Source of the DNA: an uncultured Bacilli bacterium
Lineage (GTDB): Bacteria; Bacillota_I; Bacilli_A; RFN20; CAG-449
NCBI GenBank assembly: GCA_944332075.1
Contig: CALVJL010000005.1
Span: forward strand, 49,359 to 113,358
DNA: 64,000 bases
Reading direction: 5' to 3'
Shown: positions 41,321 to 49,726 of the stretch, piece after piece
How the letters are laid out: each line of letters starts with the position of its first letter
How positions within the stretch are numbered: the first letter of the stretch is position 1
Program-made: the position numbers and the translations under genes
Notes under the pieces: generated by a model
Told to the model about the DNA's origin: nothing
The model's input: only the letters and a program-made list of their open reading frames with translations
Databases searched by the model: none

Positions 41321-42892
41321 ATGGAACGTGGTTCAGGATTGCTTGTCCATATCACATCGTTACCTTCTCCACATGGAATTGGTACCTTTGGTAGCGCGGC
41401 AAGAAGATTTATTCGTTTTTTAGTGTCTGCAAAGCAAAAATATTGGCAGATTTTGCCTCTCAACCCAACCGGATTTGCAGATTCGCCATATCAATCATTT
41501 TCAGCATTCGCTTTGAATCCGTATTTTATTGACTTAAATTATTTGGTTAAAGATGGGTTCTTATCACCAGAAGAAGTCAGAAATTTACGCGGCGGGAACA
41601 ATGCTTCTTTTGTTAATTATGGCAAAATATATCAACAGCGTTTCCCAATTCTCGAAAAAGCCTATCAAAGAGGCTATCCGATGATTAAGGAAAAGGTTGA
41701 TAACTTCTACAGAAAGCATAAATTCTGGTTAGAGGATTACGCGGTCTTTATGATGATTAAGAAACTCCATAACGATGTTTCTTGGCAGGAATGGCCGCAT
41801 GATGAAAAGTTTAGAAAGAAAGCGGTAATTGAAGAATTAAAAGAAGCTCATAAAGATCTTTATCAATTCTATATCTTCACTCAGTATTTAGCGTATAAGC
41901 AATATGCTTCATTAAGAAATTACGCGAAGAGAAAAGGTATTAAGATTATCGGTGATATACCTATTTATGTTTCAGCTGACTCAGCTGATGTTTGGGGGCA
42001 TCCTTCATTATTCCTTCTCGATAAGAGAAGAAGACCAACTGAAGTAGCAGGTGTCCCACCTGATTACTTCGCTAAAGATGGTCAGCTTTGGGGCAACCCT
42101 CTCTATAACTGGGAAAGAATGAAAAAAGATAACTATCTCTGGTGGAGAAGACGCTTTGATTTAATGAGTAAACTCTACGATTTAGTTAGAGTTGATCACT
42201 TTAGAGCTTTCGATACTTATTGGGCTGTTAAATTCGGTGAAAAGACCGCGCGTAATGGCGTCTGGAAGAAAGGCCCAGGCAGCGATTTCTTTATCGCTTT
42301 AGAGCCTCAGCTTAAAAAGATTCAAATCATCGCTGAAGATTTAGGTATTTTAACTGATTCAGCAAAAGAATTAAAAGCAGAATTCAACTTCCCAGGCATC
42401 AAGCTTTATCAATTCGGCTTTGATGATTATCAAAACCATTTAAGAGGCGAATACGGCGAAGATTATGAAAAGTTTAAAGAAAGACTCTCTAATCATTATG
42501 ATGATGTCCGCGAAGATACTTTAAATAAACTCTGCAATGCTTATTTACCTCATAACTATGAAGAAAACTGCGTCGCTTATTTAGGGGCTCATGATAATGA
42601 TGTCATGACAAGTTATCTCGACGAACATCCTTATCTTTATGACTATATGCTCGACTATTTACAAATCGGCAGAGTCGAAGATATTCTTGATACTTTAATC
42701 GGTTCGTTAATGCGCAGTAATGCCGATGTGGTTATCTTCCAAATCCAAGATATCTTACATATGGGTAAAGAATCGCGGATGAACGTTCCAGGTAAACCAT
42801 ATGGTAACTGGACCTTCCGTTTCAGAAAGAAAGATTTCTCACGTCCTTTAGCTGAGCATTTAGCCGCGATGGTAACTGAGGCTGGAAGATAA
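41321..42892 (+). CDS. malQ: 4-alpha-glucanotransferase (amylomaltase, GH77)
   Basis: 523 residues, standard length. RGSGLLVHITSLPSPHGIGTFG, YWQILPLNPTG, SPYQSFSAFALNP, IIGDIPIYVSADSADVW, RVDHFRAFDTYWAV (nucleophile Asp), IIAEDLGI (acid/base Glu) and GAHDND (stabilising Asp) are the GH77 conserved blocks. It moves glucan chains between maltodextrins in the cytoplasm, for maltodextrin or glycogen use. No phosphorylase or transporter is adjacent; it stands alone with its own promoter. The usual THDND is AHDND here, a mild change. Confidence 0.97.
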   Translation: MERGSGLLVHITSLPSPHGIGTFGSAARRFIRFLVSAKQKYWQILPLNPTGFADSPYQSFSAFALNPYFIDLNYLVKDGFLSPEEVRNLRGGNNASFVNYGKIYQQRFPILEKAYQRGYPMIKEKVDNFYRKHKFWLEDYAVFMMIKKLHNDVSWQEWPHDEKFRKKAVIEELKEAHKDLYQFYIFTQYLAYKQYASLRNYAKRKGIKIIGDIPIYVSADSADVWGHPSLFLLDKRRRPTEVAGVPPDYFAKDGQLWGNPLYNWERMKKDNYLWWRRRFDLMSKLYDLVRVDHFRAFDTYWAVKFGEKTARNGVWKKGPGSDFFIALEPQLKKIQIIAEDLGILTDSAKELKAEFNFPGIKLYQFGFDDYQNHLRGEYGEDYEKFKERLSNHYDDVREDTLNKLCNAYLPHNYEENCVAYLGAHDNDVMTSYLDEHPYLYDYMLDYLQIGRVEDILDTLIGSLMRSNADVVIFQIQDILHMGKESRMNVPGKPYGNWTFRFRKKDFSRPLAEHLAAMVTEAGR

Positions 42893-42919
42893 AATATTGA
42901 ATATTCCCTACCTAGATAA

Positions 42920-42925
42920 TATAAT
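42920..42925 (+). promoter_or_regulatory. -10 element of acpP
   Basis: TATAAT at 42920-42925, with AGAGAGGAA about 8 nt before ATG 42955. Confidence 0.5.
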
Positions 42926-42954
42926 TATGTATATAGATAGAGAGGAATTATTTT

Positions 42955-43182
42955 ATGGATGTAGAAAAAGTAATTGAAGAGACATTCGGAGAATTAGTCA
43001 AAGGTAAAACTATCTCTCAAGATACCGTGATTAAAGATTTAGGTCTTGATTCTCTTGATTTAGTCGAATCTTTAATGAAATTGGAAGAAAAACTCAATAT
43101 CGAATTTTCTGATGATGAGATGCTCTCTTTCCATACAGTTAGAGATGTTTATACTTCCATTAACAAAAAACTTAATAAGTAG
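42955..43182 (+). CDS. acpP: Acyl carrier protein
   Basis: 75 residues, acidic, four-helix ACP. LGLDSLDLVE holds Ser33, the 4'-phosphopantetheine attachment site, within the DSL motif. It carries acyl chains in fatty-acid synthesis. No fab genes are adjacent, so it is a stand-alone acpP, or a carrier for another acyl pathway such as the luxE-luxC-like pair; the sequence does not decide. It is framed by its own promoter and a strong terminator. Confidence 0.95.
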   Translation: MDVEKVIEETFGELVKGKTISQDTVIKDLGLDSLDLVESLMKLEEKLNIEFSDDEMLSFHTVRDVYTSINKKLNK

Positions 43183-43183
43183 A

Positions 43184-43212
43184 AAATCTTCTCTTCGCGA
43201 GAAGATTTTTTA
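43184..43212 (+). terminator. Terminator of acpP
   Basis: AAATCTTCTC (43184-43193) pairs with GAGAAGATTT (43199-43208) over a TTCGC loop, followed by a T run. Confidence 0.9.
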
Positions 43213-43305
43213 TTTATAAAAAAATGAATTTTTTTGATTTTTTTCTTGCATTATTCCTCACTTTAAGATATTATCATACTTGCCTGATAAATCAGGAGTT
43301 AAGAC

Positions 43306-43380
43306 GCTCAGCTAGCTCAATGGCAGAGCAATCGGCTGTTAACCGATCGGTTGTAGGTTCGAGCCCTATGCTGAGCGCCA
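43306..43380 (+). tRNA. tRNA-Asn (anticodon GTT)
   Basis: A 75-nt tRNA: acceptor GCTCAGC/GCTGAGC, anticodon loop CTGTTAA between ATCGG and CCGAT, discriminator G and encoded CCA. Confidence 0.95.
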
Positions 43381-43388
43381 TTTATTTT

Positions 43389-43465
43389 GGCCCGTTGGAG
43401 AAGTGGCTTAACTCACATGCCTTTCACGCATGCATTCATGGGTTCGAATCCCGTACGGGTCACCA
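43389..43465 (+). tRNA. tRNA-Glu (anticodon TTC)
   Basis: A 77-nt tRNA: acceptor GGCCCGT/ACGGGTC, anticodon loop CTTTCAC between CATGC and GCATG, T arm GGGTTCGAATCCC, encoded CCA. It follows tRNA-Asn by 8 nt. Its last base is also the first base of a repeat that marks the start of the mobile debris downstream. Confidence 0.95.
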
Positions 43466-43496
43466 TATTAGTGAAACTTCCCCCATTTTTTTGCCC
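43465..43496 (+). repeat. Transposon-end-like repeat, copy 1
   Basis: A 32-nt sequence with the core TGAAACTTCCCC and ending TTTGCCC, matched by 45445-45475 in the same orientation with about 27 identities. CCCCCATTTTT inside it can also pair with AAAAATGGGGG (near 43514-43524), making a long hairpin followed by T6 that can end the tRNA transcript. Confidence 0.7.
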
Positions 43497-43530
43497 AAAT
43501 AGGGTATGATAAAAATGGGGGGTTTTTTAC

Positions 43531-43695
43531 ATGAAGTACACATTAAAAGAAAAGCTTCACATCGAAGAGAACGTACCAATTTATGAAATCGAAAGAAAAT
43601 ATGGTTTTCGCGCGGATGCATTGAAATATTTTTGTCGATTATACAAAGTACATGGAGAAAAAGCTTTTCAAAAAGAAGAAAATACACGGCAACCA
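43531..43695 (+). pseudogene. Truncated transposase OrfA (helix-turn-helix, IS3-like)
   Basis: About 55 residues of a transposase N-terminus: KYTLKEKLHIEE, a short helix, EIERKYGFRADALKYFCRLYK as helix-turn-helix and HGEKAFQKEE, the typical start of IS3-type OrfA proteins. After that the frame runs into the left end of the nested element and stops at 43755. The rest of orfA, the catalytic orfB and the right end are missing, so it cannot transpose. Confidence 0.7.
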
Positions 43696-43710
43696 TTATT
43701 TTGCACAACC

Positions 43711-43734
43711 TTGCACACCCCTAACAACGGCAAC
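43711..43734 (+). repeat. Left terminal inverted repeat
   Basis: 24 nt beginning TTGCACACCC; near-perfect inverse of 45395-45417. Confidence 0.7.
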
Positions 43735-43766
43735 GGCACACCCTATCTTTATTAATAATATTGATT

Positions 43767-43804
43767 GACCATCTAGTTCTAACTGAGCCAGGTGGTCTTT
43801 TTTT
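43767..43804 (+). terminator. Hairpin and T7 at the start of the chimeric gene
   Basis: GACCATCT (43767-43774) pairs with AGGTGGTC (43790-43797), followed by T7 ending immediately before ATG 43805. It should stop read-through from outside the element. Confidence 0.65.
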
Positions 43805-45370
43805 ATGCCCAGAAATATTGAACTTAATAGAAGAAAGGAAATGGGCTATACATATTCATTTAAGAATCCTTTCAGCGGAAAGCTCATCTGCGAAGACTGC
43901 GGTTCATATTACGGAAAGAAGAAATGGCATTCGGGTACTATTCACGAAAAGGAAATTCTTCAATGCAATTTCAAGTTCAAGCATAAATGCAAGACTCCAA
44001 ATCTAGATGAAGAAGAAGTGAAGTCGATGTTCCTTAAAGCCTATAATGAAATGATTAGGAGCAAGGATGTTCTTATTACCAATCTTATAGAAGCAGTAAG
44101 CAAAGCTCTTGATACATCATCTTTGGATAAGAAAATAGAAGCATTGTCTAATGAACTTAAAGATATGAACAAAGAGTTTGAATTGCTGGTTAATAATGTC
44201 GACAAAACAATGAGGGAAATAAGAGACATCATAAGAGATCAGATTCTTCCATCAACTGAAGGCTTATGTGAAATAGGTTCATTACTTGAAGATGATAAAA
44301 CAGTCATCACGATCAGAGTGACTAAAGGAACCAAACTCTATTACATCAAGAAAGAAGGAAGAAGTGCGACTGGTTGTTTTTATAGAGACGGAACTTCTTC
44401 AACACCCATGAGTGAAGAAGAGATTGAAAGAAGATTCATAAAAACTTATTCAAAGCATTTAAGTATGATTGAAACTCCAAGTAGTCAAAAGGATTTTAGT
44501 TTTAACCAACTAAAGATTTATTATTCTAGCAAAGGATATCATTTAAACGACGAAACTTTGGTAGATAATCTTCGTTTAAAAACTGATGAGGGTAGATATA
44601 ATTTTCTTGCAGAGCTTTTATCTGATGAAAATAGAATTTCAATTAAGGTAGCTAGATTTCAAGGTGAAGATAAATCTGTTTTATTAGAAAAAAGTGAATA
44701 TGGTTATCAATGTTTATTAGTCGCTATAGATAGGGTAATTAATAGGCTAGAAGCAGAAAATATTACTAAATCTAGAATTGTTGGTGCTCAAAGAGTTGAT
44801 AAAAGACTCATGGATATGGCAAGTTTAAGAGAAGTGTTTATAAATGCCATTGCTCATAATGATTGGTCTATTGTAGAACCGGCTGTTTATATTTTTTCCA
44901 ATCATATCGAAGTTATATCTCATGGTGGATTGCCTGATGGTGAAACCAAAGAAATGTTCTTCAAAGGAATAAGTACTCCTCGAAATAAAGAACTGATGAG
45001 AGTTTTATCTGACTTAAAATATGTCGAACAAACGGGTTATGGAGTGCCTGAAGTTTTAAAACATTATGATAAGAATGTATTTGATATTGAAGAGAATTAT
45101 ATAAATGTTTCTATACCATATGATGCAGAAGTGATGGCCTCTATGCATGTCACTGATGTTCGTGCAGAACATGATACAGAAAATGATACAGAAAAAACGA
45201 TTATTTCAGCAATTAAATCAAATCCATACGTATCACAAGAAGCTTTAGCTAAGTTATGTAATAAGTCGCGTATCACAATTTCTAGAATTATTAAAAAATC
45301 AAATAAAATTAAACGTGTTGGCCCTGATAAAGGTGGTCATTGGGAAATCATAGATCAAAATATTGATTAA
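43805..45370 (+). CDS. Chimera: C-terminus of large serine recombinase fused to AlbA_2/HATPase_c_4 regulator
   Basis: 521 residues in two unrelated parts. Residues 1-130 match the end of large serine recombinases: NRRKEMGYTYSFKNPFSGKLICEDCGS, a zinc ribbon with two Cys pairs (CEDC and C-x-x...CK), then a coiled coil. The resolvase catalytic domain is absent. From about 135 the protein is the second half of an AlbA_2 (Schlafen-type) domain (KLYYIKKEG, GCFYRDGTSS), a RecG-C-like HATPase_c_4 module (LREVFINAIAHNDW, HIEVISHGGLPDG, GYGVPEV) and a C-terminal winged helix. AlbA_2 lacks its first half, so a deletion probably made the fusion. The start is uncertain: ATG 43805 has no ribosome site and ATG 43841 has AAGGA only 1 nt away. 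Confidence 0.75.
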   Translation: MPRNIELNRRKEMGYTYSFKNPFSGKLICEDCGSYYGKKKWHSGTIHEKEILQCNFKFKHKCKTPNLDEEEVKSMFLKAYNEMIRSKDVLITNLIEAVSKALDTSSLDKKIEALSNELKDMNKEFELLVNNVDKTMREIRDIIRDQILPSTEGLCEIGSLLEDDKTVITIRVTKGTKLYYIKKEGRSATGCFYRDGTSSTPMSEEEIERRFIKTYSKHLSMIETPSSQKDFSFNQLKIYYSSKGYHLNDETLVDNLRLKTDEGRYNFLAELLSDENRISIKVARFQGEDKSVLLEKSEYGYQCLLVAIDRVINRLEAENITKSRIVGAQRVDKRLMDMASLREVFINAIAHNDWSIVEPAVYIFSNHIEVISHGGLPDGETKEMFFKGISTPRNKELMRVLSDLKYVEQTGYGVPEVLKHYDKNVFDIEENYINVSIPYDAEVMASMHVTDVRAEHDTENDTEKTIISAIKSNPYVSQEALAKLCNKSRITISRIIKKSNKIKRVGPDKGGHWEIIDQNID

Positions 45371-45394
45371 TAGTTTAACCCAAAAGTTACCGTT

Positions 45395-45417
45395 GTTGCC
45401 GTTGTAAGGGTGTGCAA
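45395..45417 (-). repeat. Right terminal inverted repeat
   Basis: 23 nt; on the minus strand begins TTGCACACCC, matching the left repeat at 43711. Confidence 0.7.
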
Positions 45418-45444
45418 TGTATCAAAAGCGTAGTATGTAGGCAA

Positions 45445-45475
45445 ATATGATGAAACTTCCCCTATTTCTTTGCCC
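45445..45475 (+). repeat. Transposon-end-like repeat, copy 2, at the xylB break
   Basis: Same orientation as copy 1 at 43465-43496. It lies exactly where the xylB frame leaves its family: homology ends at INEIKG (about 45476), and the following codons GKEIGEVSS are transposon-end sequence. Confidence 0.7.
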
Positions 45476-45687
45476 TTTATTTCATTGATATCTTCATTAC
45501 TAGTTAATTCTTTTACACCACTTATTAAAGCTTCAATCCATAAAGATGGATCTTGTTCACTCCATCCATCTTGCGGATAAAAGACTGGATAAGAACGGGA
45601 ACATTGTTTATCAACGTTCCCTTCAATATCAACTAATAAAAATTTTGAAGAACTAGTACCTAAATCTACTCCAATATATTTATTCAT
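45476..45687 (-). pseudogene. xylB: Xylulokinase fragment (N-terminal 70 residues)
   Basis: NKYIGVDLGTSSSKFLLVDIEGNV is the phosphate-binding start of FGGY sugar kinases, and YPQDGWSEQDPSLWIEAL is the xylulokinase-type second block. After INEIKG the expected GQMHG active-site region is replaced by mobile-element sequence, and the frame ends at 45367. About 85% of the enzyme is gone, so it cannot phosphorylate xylulose. It lies 8 nt behind a xylA remnant in the order of a normal xylAB operon. Confidence 0.88.
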
Positions 45688-45695
45688 ACTAATAC

Positions 45696-46172
45696 CTATT
45701 TAAATAAAATATTATTAACAATTGATTCTAATAATTCTTGTTTTCCACTGCTAGGTAATTCGGCTTTTCCTAATTTTTCTGCATAATTTGCTAATTCTTG
45801 TAAATTAGTTTCATCATTAATAATTTTCTTATCTATTTCAGTATTATAGAATGAAGCATAACGATTCTTTTTAAATTCATCAATTCTACCATCTTCAATA
45901 ATTGCAGCAGCTTTAATTAATCCTAATGCAAAAGTATACATACCTAATATATAACTTTCAAACATATCTTCATATGTATATGAAGGTCTTCTACTTTTAG
46001 CATCAAAGTTAAATCCACCAGTTAAACCACCAGCTTTAAGGACTTCATACATACATAATGTTGCTGAATATACATCAAATGGGAATTCATCAGTATCCCA
46101 ACCCAATAAATAATCTCCTTGGTTAGCTTCAATATTCATTTTAAAATCTTTATCAAGATGGTAAAAAGATAG
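45696..46172 (-). pseudogene. xylA: Xylose isomerase fragment (C-terminal third)
   Basis: From [13 protein letters not shown] (starting near 46160) the frame matches xylose isomerase to its end: [47 protein letters not shown] and [16 protein letters not shown]. The upstream two thirds, with most metal ligands and the catalytic His, are missing, and no start precedes the fragment except its internal Met (46139). Beyond 46172 the frame continues into unrelated sequence to a TAA. It is a relic; the active-site residues are incomplete. Confidence 0.88.
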
Positions 46173-46290
46173 CGATAAATCAATCCAAGATATCGCTTCA
46201 TTATGTGGTTATAATTCTTTAAGAATTTTCAATCGTAATTTTTTAAAATTCAAAAATCAAAATCCTACTTCATATCGAAAAAACAACACT

Positions 46291-46322
46291 TAAAAAGCAA
46301 TCGGCTATCAATACCGATTGCT
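46291..46322 (-). terminator. Terminator of the GH16 gene
   Basis: AGCAATCGG (46296-46304) and CCGATTGCT (46314-46322) form a 9-bp stem; on the minus strand T5 follows. Confidence 0.88.
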
Positions 46323-46342
46323 ATTTTAATATTTAATTATTT

Positions 46343-48316
46343 TTAATTTGCATATGGAACATAAGCAACCCATTTATAACTTGCTGTGGCGGGAAGGGCA
46401 CTTTCATCAAGAGGTCCGGTCCATTCATCAATACCAGTACAATTCCAAATATTCATCATTATTTGTTGAGGATATTCAGGAATACTTTCTGTCGCAGTAT
46501 ATACTGCTTTTCCATCAACATACCAAGTAATAGAATTACTTTTCCAATCAAAAGCATAAACATGGAATTCAGATGAAGCATCAAAGCCAAGATCATAAAG
46601 TTTTTCATGGCCTCCGACACCATCAATATAATAATTAAACTGAACTTTAGTTGTGTCTTTACCTAAAAACTCAATATCAATTTCATCCCAGCGTGGATTA
46701 TTAGTATAAGTGAAAAATGATGAGACTAATCCTGATCCTTTAGCTGGTTTCATACATACTTCATAATATCCATAAGAATAAACATTATCGGTTCGATATT
46801 CAGCGCCTAAATAACCAGTAGGATTTGTATTGTTTGTATCTTTTTTCACGGTCATATTAAGCGTGCTATCATTAATTTGAGCACAGGTATTACTCCAATA
46901 GCAATTAAACATACCTCCATTAGAATATCCATTAGCGGCATAGAATCCTTGATATCCAGATTTAGAAAAATCAAGAATGCGATAAGATTCATCAACAAAG
47001 ACATCATCGCTTGAAGTATTTTCTGAAGCAATTTTCATATCGCAAATTTCAATACTACCATTATAAGCTTGAGCTAAGTTAGTTGAAGAATCACTCATAA
47101 ATTGAACTGCATAAAGAGTCCGTGAATTATCATAAATGATTTCAATATTAGCTGTTTTCCCAGCTTCAATATAAAAGAAAGAGCCACCCCATTCTGAATC
47201 AGTTCTTACTACTTCACCATCCATAGTTGCAGAAATATTACAAGAATCATTATTTCCAACTTTATTTGCAGTAATATTAACTCTTAGATTTACTGTTTCA
47301 TCACCATTATTTGTTACTTTTGCAGTAAATACATTTTTTTCTTGAAGATATGAACCAATACCTTGAAGTTCTACAACGTGATAAGAATTTCCATAAACTC
47401 CTTCATAATCAATCTTAAGTGTATCATCCGTTTTATCAACTACATATTTAGGATCATAACCATTCGCTGGTTGTCCACCTAATAAATTTCCGCCAACTTC
47501 AATTTTCTCAAGATGGAATACGCCATTTTCATCAACTGGATCTTTAATATTTGGATTAGACACTCCATCTCCAAAAATAGATTCAATCCTTTCACGATCT
47601 TCTTGAGTAATTTCACTTAGACTATATAATGCTTGACTTGATTTAGAAATATCATTTACATCTTCTTTAGATGCAAATAACCACAGAATATTTCCGTCAA
47701 TTTTTGCGTAACAAACAGATTGGCTAACATTATTAGTAATAGTAATTACGCCATTATCAATGGTATATGTACCTGCACCATCAAAATCACCAGTGCCATC
47801 TTTGTTAAAAATAAAAGCATGGTTGGCATTAACAGCCCAACCAGTTGGACTAACCGTAACCATATAATATGTTGCATTTATAGTTGTAGTTTCTTTTTTA
47901 TTAACAGTAACATTACATGTCGCTCTTTTTTCTCCAGCTGAAGCTATCACAACTGCATTACCAGAAGCTATTGCAGTTATTTTACCATTATCTACAGTAA
48001 TTACTCCTGCTGGTTCAACATTCCAAGTCACAGTTTTATTAGTTGCATCATTAGGCATAATCGTTGCAATTAAAGTTTCTTCTTCACCTACTTCAAGAGT
48101 AAGTGAACTCTTATTAAGTGTAATACTTTCCACTTCAATATTTTCTATTTCGCTACTTACGCTCGTGCTAACACTACTTTCACTACTAGGAGTAGAACTA
48201 TTTATACTGCTAACATTACTAACGCTTGATGAAGTAGAATTACAAGCACTTAAACCAACACCACAACCTGTAACACATACTATTGTCGTTAAAATTTTTA
48301 AATAATTTTTTTTCAT
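46343..48316 (-). CDS. Lipoprotein GH16 beta-glucanase (lichenase type) with Big_2 and CBM-like domains
   Basis: 657 residues: lipoprotein signal with lipobox LSAC (Cys25), Ser linker, a Big_2 Ig-like domain (about 55-140: ITLNKSSLTLEVGEE, ITAIASGNAVV), a small beta domain (about 145-220), a CBM4/9-like module (about 265-425) and the GH16 domain (about 440-657). The active site is DEIDIEFLG (Glu545 nucleophile, Glu549 acid/base). The E-x-D-x-E spacing is that of beta-1,3-1,4-glucanases rather than laminarinases. WVAYVPY closes the fold. It is held on the outer face of the membrane and should cut mixed-linkage (cereal) glucan for the GH3 enzyme encoded nearby. AAGGAGATGA precedes the start. 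Confidence 0.93.
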   Translation of the reverse strand: MKKNYLKILTTIVCVTGCGVGLSACNSTSSSVSNVSSINSSTPSSESSVSTSVSSEIENIEVESITLNKSSLTLEVGEEETLIATIMPNDATNKTVTWNVEPAGVITVDNGKITAIASGNAVVIASAGEKRATCNVTVNKKETTTINATYYMVTVSPTGWAVNANHAFIFNKDGTGDFDGAGTYTIDNGVITITNNVSQSVCYAKIDGNILWLFASKEDVNDISKSSQALYSLSEITQEDRERIESIFGDGVSNPNIKDPVDENGVFHLEKIEVGGNLLGGQPANGYDPKYVVDKTDDTLKIDYEGVYGNSYHVVELQGIGSYLQEKNVFTAKVTNNGDETVNLRVNITANKVGNNDSCNISATMDGEVVRTDSEWGGSFFYIEAGKTANIEIIYDNSRTLYAVQFMSDSSTNLAQAYNGSIEICDMKIASENTSSDDVFVDESYRILDFSKSGYQGFYAANGYSNGGMFNCYWSNTCAQINDSTLNMTVKKDTNNTNPTGYLGAEYRTDNVYSYGYYEVCMKPAKGSGLVSSFFTYTNNPRWDEIDIEFLGKDTTKVQFNYYIDGVGGHEKLYDLGFDASSEFHVYAFDWKSNSITWYVDGKAVYTATESIPEYPQQIMMNIWNCTGIDEWTGPLDESALPATASYKWVAYVPYAN

Positions 48317-48362
48317 AAAATCATCTCCTTAAAAATATATTCCATTTATCCACTTTTGCAAA

Positions 48363-48391
48363 ATTATACATGCTGGTAGATGTTTAAACAA
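48363..48391 (-). promoter_or_regulatory. Promoter of the GH16 gene
   Basis: On the minus strand TTGTTT (48391-48386), a 17-nt spacer and TATAAT (48368-48363), about 45 nt ahead of the start codon. Confidence 0.7.
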
Positions 48392-48970
48392 GAATTATAA
48401 TATATGCATTAGAATTATTTGTTAATATATTTAATATCTCTGCTTATACAAGTTCAACTGTTTTAGATGCATTAGAGGAAACATTTAAATGTGGGTTTGA
48501 CAAGAAAAAACTTAAGCCTTCCTACTTAGAAAGATTAGTAAAAAAGAACTAAAAAAGTAAAAATTTTACCACGTATTACTACATTTGATATGTGTTAACT
48601 GAAAAACTCGAGATTCTATTCGAAAAAAATTCGTATTTCTACCTATTATTCGAATGATGTTTGATAGATTCGCTGCTTGCTTTAATCATAAATCACTAGT
48701 GGAGTTATGTTTCCAAAAAAAGATTATTCAAGCTTTCCAAATTCAAATCTCCTATAAAGAAAAAAGAATGATTACCATTAAAGATTCAAAATAGAAGGAT
48801 TGAAATTGTGTCAAAATTGGTAATTCTTGTTAGCTATGCGCTTGATACTTAATCATTAAAAAAATATAATAATATTAATCTGATGATTGTATTAATTAGC
48901 ATAAAAATTGAAGAGATAAAATGGTGATAATTTTTTATTTAAATGTAAAATTTTTTAGGCGGTGATTAAT
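48392..48970. other. Gene-free stretch with an unidentified coding remnant
   Basis: About 580 bases. From 48431 to 48552 a frame without a start reads AYTSSTVLDALEETF and KKLKPSYLERLVKKN before TAA; its codon use looks genuine, so it is probably the tail of a lost gene, perhaps from a transposase, but I cannot name it. The rest, to 48950, is AT-rich with frequent stops in all frames. It forms the right edge of the debris island. Confidence 0.4.
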
Positions 48971-49507
48971 GTGAAATCTAGATTTAGCTTATTTATTTGT
49001 TTAATTATTGGAACGATTATTTTAACTGGGTGCGCGTTCAATCTTGGTTTTGAACCGGTTAAACTTTATAAATTTTCTGCTGAACTAAAATATAATAGCG
49101 ATAATAATATTTTTACGTCTGATCCAACAATACAGCTATTTACTAGTTATCCGCAAATGTGTGATTGGTTTGATGAATTTACTAATCCTTATGGTGCAGA
49201 GAAGAATAGAGAAGAAGCTTATAAATCAATTTTGGAAGATGTTAATTTTGATACATATAATTTATTTGGTTATATGCGATATGACGGAACAGGTTCAACA
49301 AGAAGAGCGGTTTCTTTGATTGATAATAAAATAACCTTTTATGCATATACTCCAAATGTTGTCACTGATGATATAGCCTATAAATGGTATATCTTTAAAG
49401 TTGATAAAAAATATTCTTTAGAAGATTTTACTATTAAGCACGAAAATATGAGTGAAAAACAGTTGCATTATTTAGTTAATAATTATTCAGATAATTTCTA
49501 TTTTTAG
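48971..49507 (+). CDS. Small lipoprotein of unknown function
   Basis: 178 residues from GTG 48971, which lies 6 nt after AGGCGGTGA; an in-frame GTG at 48962 overlaps that site. The signal ends ILTGC, a clear lipobox. The mature part is a mixed alpha/beta domain (SYPQMCDWFDEF, NLFGYMRYDGTGS, DDIAYKWYIFKV) that I do not recognise. It stands alone between the debris island and the beta-glucan operon. Confidence 0.65.
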   Translation: MKSRFSLFICLIIGTIILTGCAFNLGFEPVKLYKFSAELKYNSDNNIFTSDPTIQLFTSYPQMCDWFDEFTNPYGAEKNREEAYKSILEDVNFDTYNLFGYMRYDGTGSTRRAVSLIDNKITFYAYTPNVVTDDIAYKWYIFKVDKKYSLEDFTIKHENMSEKQLHYLVNNYSDNFYF

Positions 49508-49688
49508 ATATAAGAAAAATAAGGCACTTCCGTTTATTTTTATTGTTAATAACCTTAAATTTTTAAGAAATAAATGGTTTTATTCGATATAGTTGTTTAG
49601 TAAATGTATCTATAAGTTTTATAGATGCTTTTTTTATAATATTAAAAAATGAATTATTCAAAGACTGTCTATTATAACGCCTTTGACT

Positions 49689-49704
49689 ATGTAATCGCTT
49701 ACAT
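49689..49704. promoter_or_regulatory. CcpA-type cre / LacI-family operator
   Basis: ATGTAATCGCTTACAT is a perfect inverted repeat (ATGTAA and TTACAT around TCGC) and fits the catabolite-responsive element pattern TGWNANCGNTNWCA at all fixed positions. It covers the likely -35 (49698-49703) of the GH3 operon, so binding should repress transcription. CcpA or a local LacI-family regulator could bind; neither is coded here. Confidence 0.7.
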
Positions 49705-49726
49705 AATGTGAAACAGCCGCTACAAT
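49698..49726 (+). promoter_or_regulatory. Promoter of the GH3 operon
   Basis: CTTACA (49698-49703), 17-nt spacer, TACAAT (49721-49726). The leader of about 65 nt ends in CGGAGGAG before ATG 49800. Confidence 0.6.

Larger units (their letters stand above)
43711..45417 (+). mobile_element. 1.7-kb element with terminal inverted repeats, inside transposon and xyl debris
   Basis: The left end 43711-43734 begins TTGCACACCC and contains CAACGGCAAC; the right end 45395-45417 is its inverse with one substitution and one base missing. Both inverted repeats carry extra CAACGG copies inward. The element encloses a single gene, a recombinase/AlbA_2 chimera, and no intact transposase. No target duplication is evident. 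It is probably a non-autonomous cargo-bearing insertion, moved by an enzyme coded elsewhere, or the scar of a recombination. Confidence 0.6.

Noticed and set aside
43224..43502. Open frame of 92 codons across the tRNA-Asn and tRNA-Glu genes
   Set aside because: It runs through two well-formed tRNAs and has no ribosome site; tRNA sequence happens to lack stops in this frame.
43711..45417. Ordinary IS element with its own transposase
   Set aside because: The only gene inside lacks a catalytic domain; no DDE or intact serine recombinase domain is present.
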